Source of the DNA: Clostridium sp. TW13
Lineage (GTDB): Bacteria; Bacillota; Clostridia; Clostridiales; Clostridiaceae
Assembly (NCBI RefSeq): GCF_024345225.1
Contig: NZ_BROD01000001.1
Coordinates: forward strand, 2,800,362-2,864,361
Reading direction: 5' to 3'
DNA length: 64,000 bases
The position numbers and the translations under genes are program-made. Under the pieces are notes generated by a model. That model had not been told where the DNA came from. It saw nothing but the letters and a program-made list of their open reading frames with translations, and searched no databases. Shown piece by piece: positions 1 through 8,237 of the stretch (position 1 is the stretch's first letter; each line of letters starts with the position of its first letter).

Positions 1-345
1 GTCCATACACTTAATCATTGTTGATTCAGAAAGTGCTATTTCCATGGAAATAATAAGATTTAGTCCATCTATATACACAGTTTCACCTTCAAACCCACTT
101 GTAATTTGCTTACTTTTTCTCTTTTGTATATCTTCTGAAGGGGAAGTAGCTCTTACAATTGCTAGCCTCTGTCTTTCTGATAATAAATAATGATTTCCTG
201 CGAATGTAGATGCATTCTTTATTGGATATCCTCTATCTATAAGCATGAATATATCTGATTGAGCTCGTTTTACTTTTTCTAAGTTCTCACCATTAAATTC
301 TTTTTCATCTGTTGGAACGTAACCACGTTTTACTTCTTTACTCAT
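1..345 (-). CDS. DUF434 domain protein (3' end outside the window)
   Basis: Reading leftward from ATG 345-343, the frame stays open for 115 codons to the window edge, so the C-terminal part is missing. The start is preceded by GAGGTGAAC. The N-terminus (MSKEVKRGYVPTDEKEFNG, then RGYPIKNASTFAGNHYLL and SERQRLAIVRATS) matches what I know of DUF434 proteins, small clostridial proteins of unknown biochemical function. The 250 bases to its right are very AT-rich leader DNA in which I see no gene or clear hairpin. Family assignment is from recognition of the conserved N-terminal motif; the function is unknown. Confidence 0.75.
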   Translation of the reverse strand, partial: MSKEVKRGYVPTDEKEFNGENLEKVKRAQSDIFMLIDRGYPIKNASTFAGNHYLLSERQRLAIVRATSPSEDIQKRKSKQITSGFEGETVYIDGLNLIISMEIALSESTMIKCMD

Positions 346-597
346 AGTTCACCTCAATTACTGATTAAAAAATCTTTCTTAATTTATATTAGCACAAAAT
401 GAATACACTCAATAAAAATATATTGCCAGTGAACATACAAATACTAAATTAAAAACTCTTTTTAACCTTTACTTATTATACTAATAAACCATCTCAAACA
501 GCGTATTTCCTATAAATATTTATATATATTTCTTCTTTTATATTTATATATTTTTATTCTTTTGTATTTTAATATCTACTCGCTTTTTATGAAATAG

Positions 598-1374
598 TTA
601 TTCCTTCATCATATTCATTCCAAGCTTTGTAACAATACTTCTTGGAATAAATCTTACCGATTCAGCAACAAGTTTGTTTGAGAATCCTGTAATAACTACT
701 GATTTACCTTTCATTAAAGCTTTATATCCTATCTCTGCTACTCTGCTTGCATCTAGTAACTTCCCTTTAAATATTTTTATACCTTCAATATTCGCCCTCT
801 TTGCAAAATTAGTCCTTGTAGCCCCAGGACAAAGAGTAGTAACTGTTACTCCTGTGCCCTTTAGCTCTTCACCTATCCCTTCCGAAAGATGTAACACAAA
901 TGCTTTTGATGCACAATAAGCTGAATTTAAAGGACACGGCTGAAAGGCCCCTGTAGATGCAATATTAAGTATTTTTCCTTCTCCTCTCTTAATCATTCCA
1001 TCAACATATAATCTAGTTAGCTTTGTCATTGCAAACATATTTATATACATCAAGTTTATGGTATCTTCTATATCCACATCACAAAAGTTACCATATACTT
1101 GTATTCCAGCGTTGTTAACTAAAATATCAATATTTATAGAATTTTGCTTTGTATAATCAAATATTACTTTAGGAGCTGATGGAGTTGCTAAATTTTGAGC
1201 AATAGTTACAATTTGCACTTTGCTATTTTCCATGCTGATTATACTTTTAGCTTTTTCAAGATTCTCCTTGTTTTGTGAAACCAAAACTAAATTATAACCT
1301 TTCCTTGCAAATATTTTTGAAAATTCCAAACCAATTCCACTGGATGCCCCTGTAATTAATACTGTTTTATTCAT
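598..1374 (-). CDS. short-chain dehydrogenase/reductase (SDR)
   Basis: A classical SDR oxidoreductase of 258 residues, a normal length for the family. It carries the NAD(P)-binding TGASSGIG at residues 8-15, the NNAG structural motif at 87-90, and a catalytic Ser140-Tyr153-Lys157 set (YCASK). It should be a cytosolic NAD(P)H-dependent reductase of a carbonyl or alcohol; the substrate cannot be read from sequence. The start is supported by AGGGAGATGAAATTAT upstream. It is divergent from the AraC-type regulator at 1520, and the shared intergenic region contains direct repeats that look like an AraC-family operator, so the regulator may control it. Confidence 0.88.
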   Translation of the reverse strand: MNKTVLITGASSGIGLEFSKIFARKGYNLVLVSQNKENLEKAKSIISMENSKVQIVTIAQNLATPSAPKVIFDYTKQNSINIDILVNNAGIQVYGNFCDVDIEDTINLMYINMFAMTKLTRLYVDGMIKRGEGKILNIASTGAFQPCPLNSAYCASKAFVLHLSEGIGEELKGTGVTVTTLCPGATRTNFAKRANIEGIKIFKGKLLDASRVAEIGYKALMKGKSVVITGFSNKLVAESVRFIPRSIVTKLGMNMMKE

Positions 1375-1444
1375 ATAATTTCATCTCCCTGTTTCTTGTT
1401 AATATATTTATATACTATTGGGCTATCAGGAGAAATGATTGTCC

Positions 1445-1477
1445 ACGCAAAATAATTGACATTCAACGCAAATAAAA
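1445..1477. promoter_or_regulatory. AraC-type direct repeat operator candidate
   Basis: Two 12-base half-sites, ACGCAAAATAAT (from 1445) and ACGCAAATAAAA (from 1466), lie on the same strand exactly 21 bp apart, two helical turns. This is the usual geometry for AraC-family dimers. They sit between the divergent SDR and araC-like genes, 43 bases from the regulator start. Direct observation for the repeat; binding is inference. Confidence 0.45.
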
Positions 1478-1519
1478 ATAAGATTTATATATCTATATAT
1501 TTCTAAGGGTGGTCAAAAT

Positions 1520-2551
1520 ATGAACTCTATGACATCTATTTCAGCTACAAAAATTTCAGCATTTTTAAATAATATTGATACTTATGGTATATCTACAGAT
1601 CAAGTTATTTCCTGTGCTAATGTTAAGCCTTTTGTATTATCATCACCAGATAATAGACTATCTGGTGATGAAGCACAAAAAATCATTGAAACTGCTGCAA
1701 GATTAACTCAGGATGATGACCTTGGCCTTCATCAAGGTGAACATTTATCTAAAGGATTTTCCAACATCTTAGGATACATCTTAATGAATTGTTCTACATT
1801 AGAGGAATGTTGGACAAAATATTGTAAATATGAAAAAATTATTGATAGTACTAGTATATCTAATTTTCATATCATAGATAAAAATGCTGTATTTAGCAAT
1901 ATAACTATTGATAAATCTCTAAAATTCAACAGGCATTTTTCAGATTTTAAAGTTGTTGGAATACTTGCATATATTAGATTACTATCCAACAAAAATATTC
2001 AATTGCATGAGGTCCATTTTACTTACCCTAAACCACAAGACACTTCTGAATATGAAAGAATATTTCAAAGCAAGGTGTATTTTCATCAATCAGCTAATGC
2101 TTTAATATTTGATAGTGATCTCTTAAATACTTCTGTAATAGAACCTAATAGAAACTTATTACTTATGTTTGAAAACAATGCTCAAGAAACTCTTGAAACA
2201 TTAAATAATAACAATATTTACACTAATAAAGTAAACGAAATACTCTTGAAAGAAATACAGAGAGGTAGTTGTCCTTCAATTGAGACTGTTGCCCAAAAAT
2301 TATTTCTGAGTGTGAGAAACCTACAATTATATTTACATGAGGAAAATACATCTTATATTAAGTTACTAAAGAAAGTTAGAAATGAATTAGCTCAAAAGTA
2401 TCTTAAGGATAGAAATATTTCAATAGATGAAATTACGTATATTCTTGGATTTTCTGAAACCAGTGCTTTTCATAGAGCGTTCAAAAGTTGGACTGGCCTA
2501 ACCCCTTTGCAGTTTAAAAATGGTAACTTAAACATTAACAAAAAAATATAG
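1520..2551 (+). CDS. AraC family transcriptional regulator
   Basis: A 343-residue regulator. The first ~200 residues resemble the arabinose-binding-like N-terminal domain used by the OruR/ArgR-type AraC branch (includes LGLHQGEHLSKGFSNILGY), and the last ~95 residues form the double helix-turn-helix (SIETVAQKLFLSVRNLQLYL and IDEITYILGFSETSAFHRAF followed by W-x-GLTPLQFK). The second helix with GFSE-x-SAFHRAFKSWTG is diagnostic. It starts behind GGGTGGTC and is followed after 15 bases by a sigma-factor-like gene on the same strand, so the two are probably co-transcribed. It probably regulates itself, the sigma gene and perhaps the divergent SDR through the repeats at 1445-1477. The ligand is unknown. 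Confidence 0.9.
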   Translation: MNSMTSISATKISAFLNNIDTYGISTDQVISCANVKPFVLSSPDNRLSGDEAQKIIETAARLTQDDDLGLHQGEHLSKGFSNILGYILMNCSTLEECWTKYCKYEKIIDSTSISNFHIIDKNAVFSNITIDKSLKFNRHFSDFKVVGILAYIRLLSNKNIQLHEVHFTYPKPQDTSEYERIFQSKVYFHQSANALIFDSDLLNTSVIEPNRNLLLMFENNAQETLETLNNNNIYTNKVNEILLKEIQRGSCPSIETVAQKLFLSVRNLQLYLHEENTSYIKLLKKVRNELAQKYLKDRNISIDEITYILGFSETSAFHRAFKSWTGLTPLQFKNGNLNINKKI

Positions 2552-2566
2552 AAATGAAGTGAATTT

Positions 2567-3352
2567 ATGGACATTGAAACTCTTATAAATACCTATGGAA
2601 CTTACGTTTATAATTATGCTCTTAGACTATCCTGTCATCCAACTATGGCAGAAGATTTAGCACAAGAAACCTTTATTAATGCTTGGCAGAAGATTGATAC
2701 CTTAGAAAATCCTAATGCAATTAAAGCTTGGCTAAGAAAAATATGCTTTAATAATTTTCTTATGAAACAAAGAAAAAATACTAATTATACAGAATTACTT
2801 TACGATGATATTTGCCTTCTTGAAAAAGAGGCAACTTTACTTGTGGATATTCCTACAAAACCTGAAGATGAAATTATTGTTGAAGAAACTATTCGTGAAC
2901 TTCAAAATGGTTGCTTTCTTGCCATGGTGAGACGTCTAACTCTTCACCAAAGAATAGCTTTTTCTTTAACTGATATGTTCGGATTATCTTTAGATGAAGT
3001 GGCTACATTACTTGATATTTCAAAAAGTGCTACCAAAGGTCTGCTTTATCGTGCTCGTATGAATCTAGATTCTTTCTTTAGCAATCATTGTAATATTTTA
3101 AGTATAAACAATCCCTGTAGCTGCACAGCATGGATTGAATTTTCAAAAAATCGAGAAAATATGCAAAAACAAGCTAACAAACATAAATTACTAGCCAAGT
3201 TAGACTACAAAAAATCAAACTATGGTTTTAATAATGAGGTTCGTGGAAAGATAAATTTTCTTTATAAAAACATGCCTGATAAAAAACCTAATAATGATTG
3301 GTACCAACAAGTTATTAATATAGTTAATTCTATGTATATAAACTCTAATTAA
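2567..3352 (+). CDS. sigma-70 family RNA polymerase sigma factor (ECF-like)
   Basis: A 261-residue protein with sigma region 2 at about residues 5-75 (LSCHPTMAEDLAQETFINAW, then a helix with KAWLRKICFNNFL) and region 4 at about 130-175 (LTLHQRIAFSLTDMFGLSLDEVATLLDISKSATKGLLYRARMNL). It lacks the anti-sigma partner expected next to many ECF factors; the downstream DNA has no gene on this strand until 3808. The C-terminal ~85 residues form an extension with CSC (residues about 183-185) that could bind a metal or be redox-sensitive. It lies 15 bases behind the AraC gene. Likely an alternative sigma factor activated by or with that regulator. Confidence 0.85.
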   Translation: MDIETLINTYGTYVYNYALRLSCHPTMAEDLAQETFINAWQKIDTLENPNAIKAWLRKICFNNFLMKQRKNTNYTELLYDDICLLEKEATLLVDIPTKPEDEIIVEETIRELQNGCFLAMVRRLTLHQRIAFSLTDMFGLSLDEVATLLDISKSATKGLLYRARMNLDSFFSNHCNILSINNPCSCTAWIEFSKNRENMQKQANKHKLLAKLDYKKSNYGFNNEVRGKINFLYKNMPDKKPNNDWYQQVINIVNSMYINSN

Positions 3353-3449
3353 TTTAAAACTTACAAATCCATAATATTGTTAATCATAATAAAATATATT
3401 AGCAACTAAATTTCTGCAAAAGTATGGATACCTTTAAGTTTATAAAGAT

Positions 3450-3552
3450 GCATATAGAACTATTCCACTTAAATGTTGGTAGAAAAATGTCGAATTTTTG
3501 TAACTTGTCCACTGATATTTTCACCAACATTATTATGGAACAGTTCTATACA
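3450..3552. repeat. interspersed palindromic element, short copy 1 (MITE-like)
   Basis: About 103 bases bounded by imperfect terminal inverted repeats: ATATAGAACTATTCCA at 3452-3467 and TGGAACAGTTCTATAC at 3536-3551. Inside is a second inverted pair, AATGTTGGT near 3472 and ACCAACATT near 3523. A closely related copy lies at 25063-25165, and the same ends bound the longer element at 52646-53061. A 60-codon frame crosses it (3424-3606) but is an accident of the repeat. This is the main content of the gene-free stretch 3353-3807. Confidence 0.7.
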
Positions 3553-3807
3553 TATAATAAATATTATATAGTCTATACGTTAAGATGCAAAAATCATGCT
3601 TATTAAGAATTATGTTTTATCAAAAATTATAGCTTATATGAAATCTAAATGATATTCTACATCAACAACCAATACAGTATATTTGAATATGTAATTTATT
3701 CATCAGAATGTATATATAGTAAAAATATCGAAAAATTTTTAAAAAACGTGACTCTCCTATTTTTATTGCATCTATATAAATGAAAGATATTTTTAGGAGG
3801 AATTGTT

Positions 3808-4254
3808 ATGAATAATTATAATGAAATTTTAAAGGATTTGGCCCCTTGTGGAAATGACTGCTCAAGGTGTGCATCTTACGAAAACAGCAAAATAGTACTT
3901 TTAAGCAAGGAGCTTAAAGAAAATTTAGTTAACTTTGAAAATATGGCAGATAAACTAAAAGATTTCATGCCTATGTTTAACTACTATGAACAATTTTTAG
4001 ATATTCTAAATCATTTTGCAAATGGTAGTTGCCCTGGCTGCAGATTTAGTGATAAACCTAATTGTCAATGTAGCATAAACAGTTGTCACAAAAAAGAACA
4101 AGTAGATTTTTGTTTTCAATGTTCAAAATATCCTTGTACTCCTAGTACCTATAATGAGTCCCTTACAGAGATATGGAAACAAAATAATGATACCATGAAA
4201 AAAATAGGTGCAGATAATTTCTATATTGCTCAAAAATCTAAACCAAGATATTAA
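3808..4254 (+). CDS. DUF3795 cysteine-rich protein
   Basis: A 148-residue protein with eleven cysteines in the DUF3795 pattern: LAPCGNDCSRC near the N-terminus (Cys14, 18, 21), GSCPGC at 74-78, then Cys86, 88, 93 and CFQCSKYPC at 102-110. The spacing suggests zinc or iron-sulfur binding, but no activity is established for the family. AGGAGG lies 9 bases before the ATG. It stands alone between a repeat element and a lipoprotein gene. Confidence 0.8.
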   Translation: MNNYNEILKDLAPCGNDCSRCASYENSKIVLLSKELKENLVNFENMADKLKDFMPMFNYYEQFLDILNHFANGSCPGCRFSDKPNCQCSINSCHKKEQVDFCFQCSKYPCTPSTYNESLTEIWKQNNDTMKKIGADNFYIAQKSKPRY

Positions 4255-4408
4255 TATCTGCCGATTTGTATTTGGTAAAAGTAAGCTTTATAGGTAAATA
4301 ATAAAGATTATTGTTACAAATTTCAACCTTTGTGATATAATTATTAAGTTACTATTAGTAACATTAAATTTTTCATTAAACTTTATAAGAGTCTAGGGGG
4401 ATATATTT

Positions 4409-5041
4409 ATGAAAAGAATAGTTACTCTATCTTTATGCCTATGCTTACTAACACTTTCTGGCTGTGCTAAGGCAAAAGAAGTAAAAAAACTTACGGCTGA
4501 TGATATTAAAACTTATACAGCTCAAATGAAAGCAGATCCTTTAAGTGGAGACATTACTTTAGATGGCAAGAAATATTCTTTGCCTATTAAAGCAAAAACT
4601 CTTGAAAATGATGGATGGAAATATAATGACTTTGCTGATAAAGGACATGATTTAAAGACTGGATATTATGTAGATAATATTAAAATGGATGATGGAACTA
4701 AAAGTGAAGAGAGCCGTATCATCGTAACACTTTATAATACTAGTAAATCTACAACCAAATTTGATGAGGCAATGCTTGGTGGCATAGAAGTAGATAAATT
4801 AGGTTCTGACTACAAAAACACAGTAGTATTACCTAAAGGCATTACTTTAGCATCAACTTACAAGGATGTAGTTGCTGCCTATGGTAAACCTAAAGCTGAT
4901 TTGATGCAACAAGCAGGTTTTATTACTTACGAAAGTTCTGAGAACATCGGTAATTATGGTCAACAATTAAAATTTGAATTTGATAAAAGCACTCAAGTCA
5001 TTAAATCAATACACTTAAAGAGCATACCAGAAGAAAAATAA
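4409..5041 (+). CDS. lipoprotein of unknown function
   Basis: A 210-residue exported lipoprotein: a positively charged start (MKR), a hydrophobic stretch and the lipobox LSGC with the lipidated Cys at residue 19. The mature part is hydrophilic, and a segment near residues 150-165 (GITLASTYKDVVAAYGKP) resembles the recurrent motif in which a turn of the protein is compared with a time course of stability (SmpA/OmlA-like folds), but I would not assign it. The start is supported by TAGGGGGATATATTT. A strong terminator follows at 5044. Confidence 0.75.
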   Translation: MKRIVTLSLCLCLLTLSGCAKAKEVKKLTADDIKTYTAQMKADPLSGDITLDGKKYSLPIKAKTLENDGWKYNDFADKGHDLKTGYYVDNIKMDDGTKSEESRIIVTLYNTSKSTTKFDEAMLGGIEVDKLGSDYKNTVVLPKGITLASTYKDVVAAYGKPKADLMQQAGFITYESSENIGNYGQQLKFEFDKSTQVIKSIHLKSIPEEK

Positions 5042-5043
5042 AG

Positions 5044-5070
5044 AACACGGCATTTGCCGTGTTTTTATTT
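5044..5070 (+). terminator. intrinsic terminator of the lipoprotein gene
   Basis: The inverted repeat AACACGGCA / TGCCGTGTT forms a GC-rich stem with a two-base loop, followed by a T-run, directly behind the stop at 5041. Confidence 0.85.
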
Positions 5071-5162
5071 TTCTATCATGCTTTTCCCCACATTTTTATC
5101 CTTTCTATATTTCTAAATCTAAAGGAACATATTTTTAGAAATCATCTTATTAGCTAGTGTTT

Positions 5163-6431
5163 CTATTTAAATTGAAAATTTTCAAAATGAAACTGATTAA
5201 TCTTTAATTTACTATTTTGGAATTGCTTTCTCAAGCTTTCCCTCATTGGCTTAGGTCCACAGAAATAAACATCAATATTATCTTTTTTATATATATGCTT
5301 ACTAATTTCTTCAGCTGATAAAAATCCTTTTTCTTTTGAATTGAATAAATGCAACTTAAAATTACTGTTAGCTGCTAAGCTTTGTAATTCCTCTACATAT
5401 GCTCCTTCTTGTTCATTATTATAGGCATAGAAGAAATCAACTGAATAATCTTTGGGAACTCCTGATTGCATAAAACTTCTAAATGGTGTCACTCCAATTC
5501 CGCCTGCAATCCATATTTGATTTTTAACTCCTGTTTTAAAGTTAAATTCTCCATGAGGTCCTTCTACATAAAATTCATCTCCAACCTTAAGTGTATCAAA
5601 TAATTCTTTTGTATGATCACCTAAAGCTTTTAATGTAAATTGTATTTCCCCTTCCTTCGGTGCTTGACTTATTGTAAATGGATGTGAAGGGAAATTGTTT
5701 CTTTTGTCTTTTATTTTTAGAAAAGCAAACTGTCCTGGTTTAAATTTCATACTACGTCCTAAGGAACTACCTGTAATCTCCAAGGTACCATTAGCAACGG
5801 TATCTAACTTATTAACTTTAAACCGATATTTAAAACCTGTTTTTTCATAAATAAATATACTATAAATTGCTGATAGAATACCTATTACATTCACAATATC
5901 TAACCATACACTGAAAGCATCCATTGAGAATACAGCATAGTTAGCACTTCCATAATAATGATAAATTCCTAAGGCATATGGAATCAGCATAAACTTATGA
6001 ATATTCTTCCACCTTTCATAATTAAGCTTTTTTGCAAGAATTGCAACAGCAATAAGAATTACAAATAAATATAAGCTAAAACTTCCATACATAGCATAAG
6101 GATCTCTAGGCACTCTGTTACCTGACTGTCTTATAATATCCTTTCCCATCCCTATAGAAACATTGTGAACTACAATCATAATTAAAACTGAAATACTTAA
6201 AACTTTATGATAAATGTATGATCTATCTAATCCATTAAAGAGTTTATCTAGAACTCTATGCCTAGTAGAAATAAAGTTTATTATACAAAATCCCACTAAA
6301 GCAAATGATGCTAATAGTTGAGAATATTGACTTATCAATGGTATATCTCTTGTTGGTTTAATAAATAACCAAAATACCACTGTTATTAACATACTAACTA
6401 AAATAATAAAAAGACCTGATTTCTTTTTCAT
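5163..6431 (-). CDS. ferric-reductase-like transmembrane flavoprotein (FAD/NAD oxidoreductase)
   Basis: A 422-residue membrane oxidoreductase. The first ~200 residues hold about six hydrophobic segments with conserved histidines (e.g. YHKVLSISVLIMIVVHN, IHKFMLIPYALGIYHYY), as in ferric-reductase-like heme-binding domains (PF01794). The remainder is a ferredoxin-NADP reductase module: a flavin-binding HPFTIS motif and the nucleotide-binding IWIAGGIGVTPF, ending in CGPKPMRESL and a terminal aromatic FENFQFK. It probably passes electrons from NAD(P)H through FAD to membrane heme or an external acceptor. The start follows GTAGGGGGG. It is followed leftward by no clear partner gene. Confidence 0.87.
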   Translation of the reverse strand: MKKKSGLFIILVSMLITVVFWLFIKPTRDIPLISQYSQLLASFALVGFCIINFISTRHRVLDKLFNGLDRSYIYHKVLSISVLIMIVVHNVSIGMGKDIIRQSGNRVPRDPYAMYGSFSLYLFVILIAVAILAKKLNYERWKNIHKFMLIPYALGIYHYYGSANYAVFSMDAFSVWLDIVNVIGILSAIYSIFIYEKTGFKYRFKVNKLDTVANGTLEITGSSLGRSMKFKPGQFAFLKIKDKRNNFPSHPFTISQAPKEGEIQFTLKALGDHTKELFDTLKVGDEFYVEGPHGEFNFKTGVKNQIWIAGGIGVTPFRSFMQSGVPKDYSVDFFYAYNNEQEGAYVEELQSLAANSNFKLHLFNSKEKGFLSAEEISKHIYKKDNIDVYFCGPKPMRESLRKQFQNSKLKINQFHFENFQFK

Positions 6432-6558
6432 AAATATCCCCCCCTACTGTTCTTATACTAATTAGATAATATTATTTTTGATAGTTTACTTTCTAATATC
6501 TAATGAATAACATAACTAAATATAATTTTCTCTTCTCTAACTTCAAACTTCTAGATTT

Positions 6559-7146
6559 TTATGATTGAACCCTACCTAGCGTAACTAATTCAACACAACT
6601 TCTTATCCTCTGATATGAAGAGTAAATTCCTGCCACAGTTATTACTCCTAAAAAACAATTTAATAAATATATGCCATTATATATCATTAAGCATTTGAAA
6701 ATACACGCTATCCCTGGGATAACAAAAAATGTTGCCGATACTATCCTGCCAACTCTGTCAAAGACAAAAGGATGATTTGATTCTTTGCTGTAATTTTTAA
6801 TAAATTTTGAGGTTGATACAAATTCACCAAACTTTAAACATACAAATATTAAAAACCATAATGGTAAAACTTTTAGAAATATAAGTACCAAATATGAAGT
6901 GATTATATACAACAAGTCTGCAGAAACATCAAGCTTTGCTCCTAAAGTTGATGTCCATCCCATTTTTCTAGCAATTCTCCCATCCACTAAGTCTGAAACA
7001 CAAATATATAAAAACATAAATATTAAATTAATGAATTTTCCTTGATTATAGGCAAATTGTTGTATAAGAAAATATGACAATATTCCCGTCATCACTATTC
7101 TTGTTAGCGTAATGCTATTTGGTATTAATCTAACTGCATTTTTCAT
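6559..7146 (-). CDS. CDP-alcohol phosphatidyltransferase family protein
   Basis: A 195-residue integral membrane enzyme with the complete CDP-alcohol phosphotransferase signature D-x2-D-G-x2-A-R-x8-G-x3-D-x3-D: Asp52, Asp55-Gly56, Ala59-Arg60, Gly69, Asp73 and Asp77. These residues bind divalent metal and CDP. About six hydrophobic segments surround it. The family makes phosphatidylglycerophosphate, phosphatidylserine or related lipids; the specific alcohol is not clear. The start follows AAAAGGGGAAAGCT. About 70 bases upstream lies a structured element that recurs near 19.8 kb. Confidence 0.88.
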   Translation of the reverse strand: MKNAVRLIPNSITLTRIVMTGILSYFLIQQFAYNQGKFINLIFMFLYICVSDLVDGRIARKMGWTSTLGAKLDVSADLLYIITSYLVLIFLKVLPLWFLIFVCLKFGEFVSTSKFIKNYSKESNHPFVFDRVGRIVSATFFVIPGIACIFKCLMIYNGIYLLNCFLGVITVAGIYSSYQRIRSCVELVTLGRVQS

Positions 7147-7212
7147 AGCTTTCCCCTTTTTTATAAAATAATTTATTATTAATTAGGCATCTGAAAGTAC
7201 ATCGGTTTATAT

Positions 7213-7322
7213 TCTAGTGTATTTTCAATTATACTGCGTCGACAGAACCCTTAGATAGTTTTGCTATATGGGGAATCTGTTTCCTTGTCTAACTAAAAAT
7301 ATCTGTCTCATATTTGGACTTG
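7213..7322. repeat. structured repeat, copy C1 (possible small RNA or leader element)
   Basis: Shares with 19804-19918 the order TATACT, GTC-ACAGA, a hairpin, the unpaired stretch TCTGTTTCCTTGTCTAACTA, and a second AT-rich hairpin. The first hairpin keeps pairing although its arms differ between copies (CCC/GGG here, TTA/TAA in the other copy), as does the second. Read rightward, TATACT could be a -10 box and the C/U-rich unpaired segment could pair with ribosome binding sites. Read leftward it lies in the leader of the phosphatidyltransferase gene. Strand is unresolved. The rest of 7147-7576 shows nothing I can name. Confidence 0.5.
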
Positions 7323-7576
7323 TTATTTACTTTCGAATTCCTTATCTTCTATATAAAAAGTATACAACCCTTTATTGAGTATCTCCTTAGATTTTCCTTA
7401 AAACTTGCTGAGAAAAATGTAAACAAAGTATGTAGTAATTCTATGAATTAAGAAGAAAATCTTACAATAATGTACAATAATTTTTACTAAGTTTTCCTTG
7501 GCTTCCTTGTATAAAGTTTACAAATTCATTATATTTTTATATAATTATATAAAAACATACTAACAGGAGATCTAGA

Positions 7577-8116
7577 ATGACTACTATAAATGAATTATTA
7601 CAAAGAATCGAAAGACTTGAAAATGTTGTTTTCAATAAGAATTACACAGAAGATAAAAACCAAATACTTAATTTAGATACTGATTTTCAAAATATAGTGA
7701 GTGAAATCAATGACCACTTGCAAAATCTAAAACCACATTTCGAGGAAAATGATAGCATACTATTTCAAGCAGTGCTGCATCACAAAGATGATATAGGAAA
7801 TTATAATCTAACCTCTTTATTTACTGTAGATGCGGAAGAAGATGACGCAGAAATAGAATCCTTATGCAAAGTCTTAGCTTCAAAGCAAAGAATATCTATC
7901 CTAAGGCATTTATCAAAAAATCAATATAGCAGTGGAGAACTTGTTGAACTTACTCAAATGGCAGGGGGCCATTTGCATCATCACTTAAAAGAATTGTTAT
8001 TTCATAAATTCATTTTCACTACTGAAACTGGAAAATATTCTGCAACAAAACTTGGAGTAGACACCTATCTTACAATAGCTGCTTTAAACCGAAAACTTAA
8101 TTATGATTATAGATAA
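7577..8116 (+). CDS. ArsR-like winged-helix transcriptional regulator
   Basis: A 179-residue protein. Its C-terminal half is a winged helix of ArsR type (residues about 93-165: LCKVLASKQRISILRHLSKN, ELVELTQMAGGHLHHHLKEL, then the wing KFIFTTETGKYSATKLG). The N-terminal ~85 residues begin with a coiled-coil-like helix (NELLQRIERLENVVF) followed by an acidic stretch, an extension not found in minimal ArsR proteins. The GGHLHHH cluster sits in the recognition helix. AACAGGAGATC precedes the ATG. It is followed after 121 bases by the FRG protein on the same strand. Confidence 0.8.
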   Translation: MTTINELLQRIERLENVVFNKNYTEDKNQILNLDTDFQNIVSEINDHLQNLKPHFEENDSILFQAVLHHKDDIGNYNLTSLFTVDAEEDDAEIESLCKVLASKQRISILRHLSKNQYSSGELVELTQMAGGHLHHHLKELLFHKFIFTTETGKYSATKLGVDTYLTIAALNRKLNYDYR

Positions 8117-8237
8117 TTAATTATTTCTTACTATTCCTTCTTATATGGATAAAAAGTTATTAACATTTTTCTCCTATGTTTAATAAAATAAACTATACAA
8201 AAGATACAAAAATCCTTATATTATGAGGAGGAATATT

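Noticed and set aside
3424-3606. 60-codon reading frame with an ATG
   Set aside because: It runs across the terminal inverted repeats of the interspersed element; no ribosome binding site, and the related copies do not keep the frame.
4409-5041. SmpA/OmlA assignment of the lipoprotein
   Set aside because: Only one weak sequence segment is reminiscent; no full-length pattern supports it.
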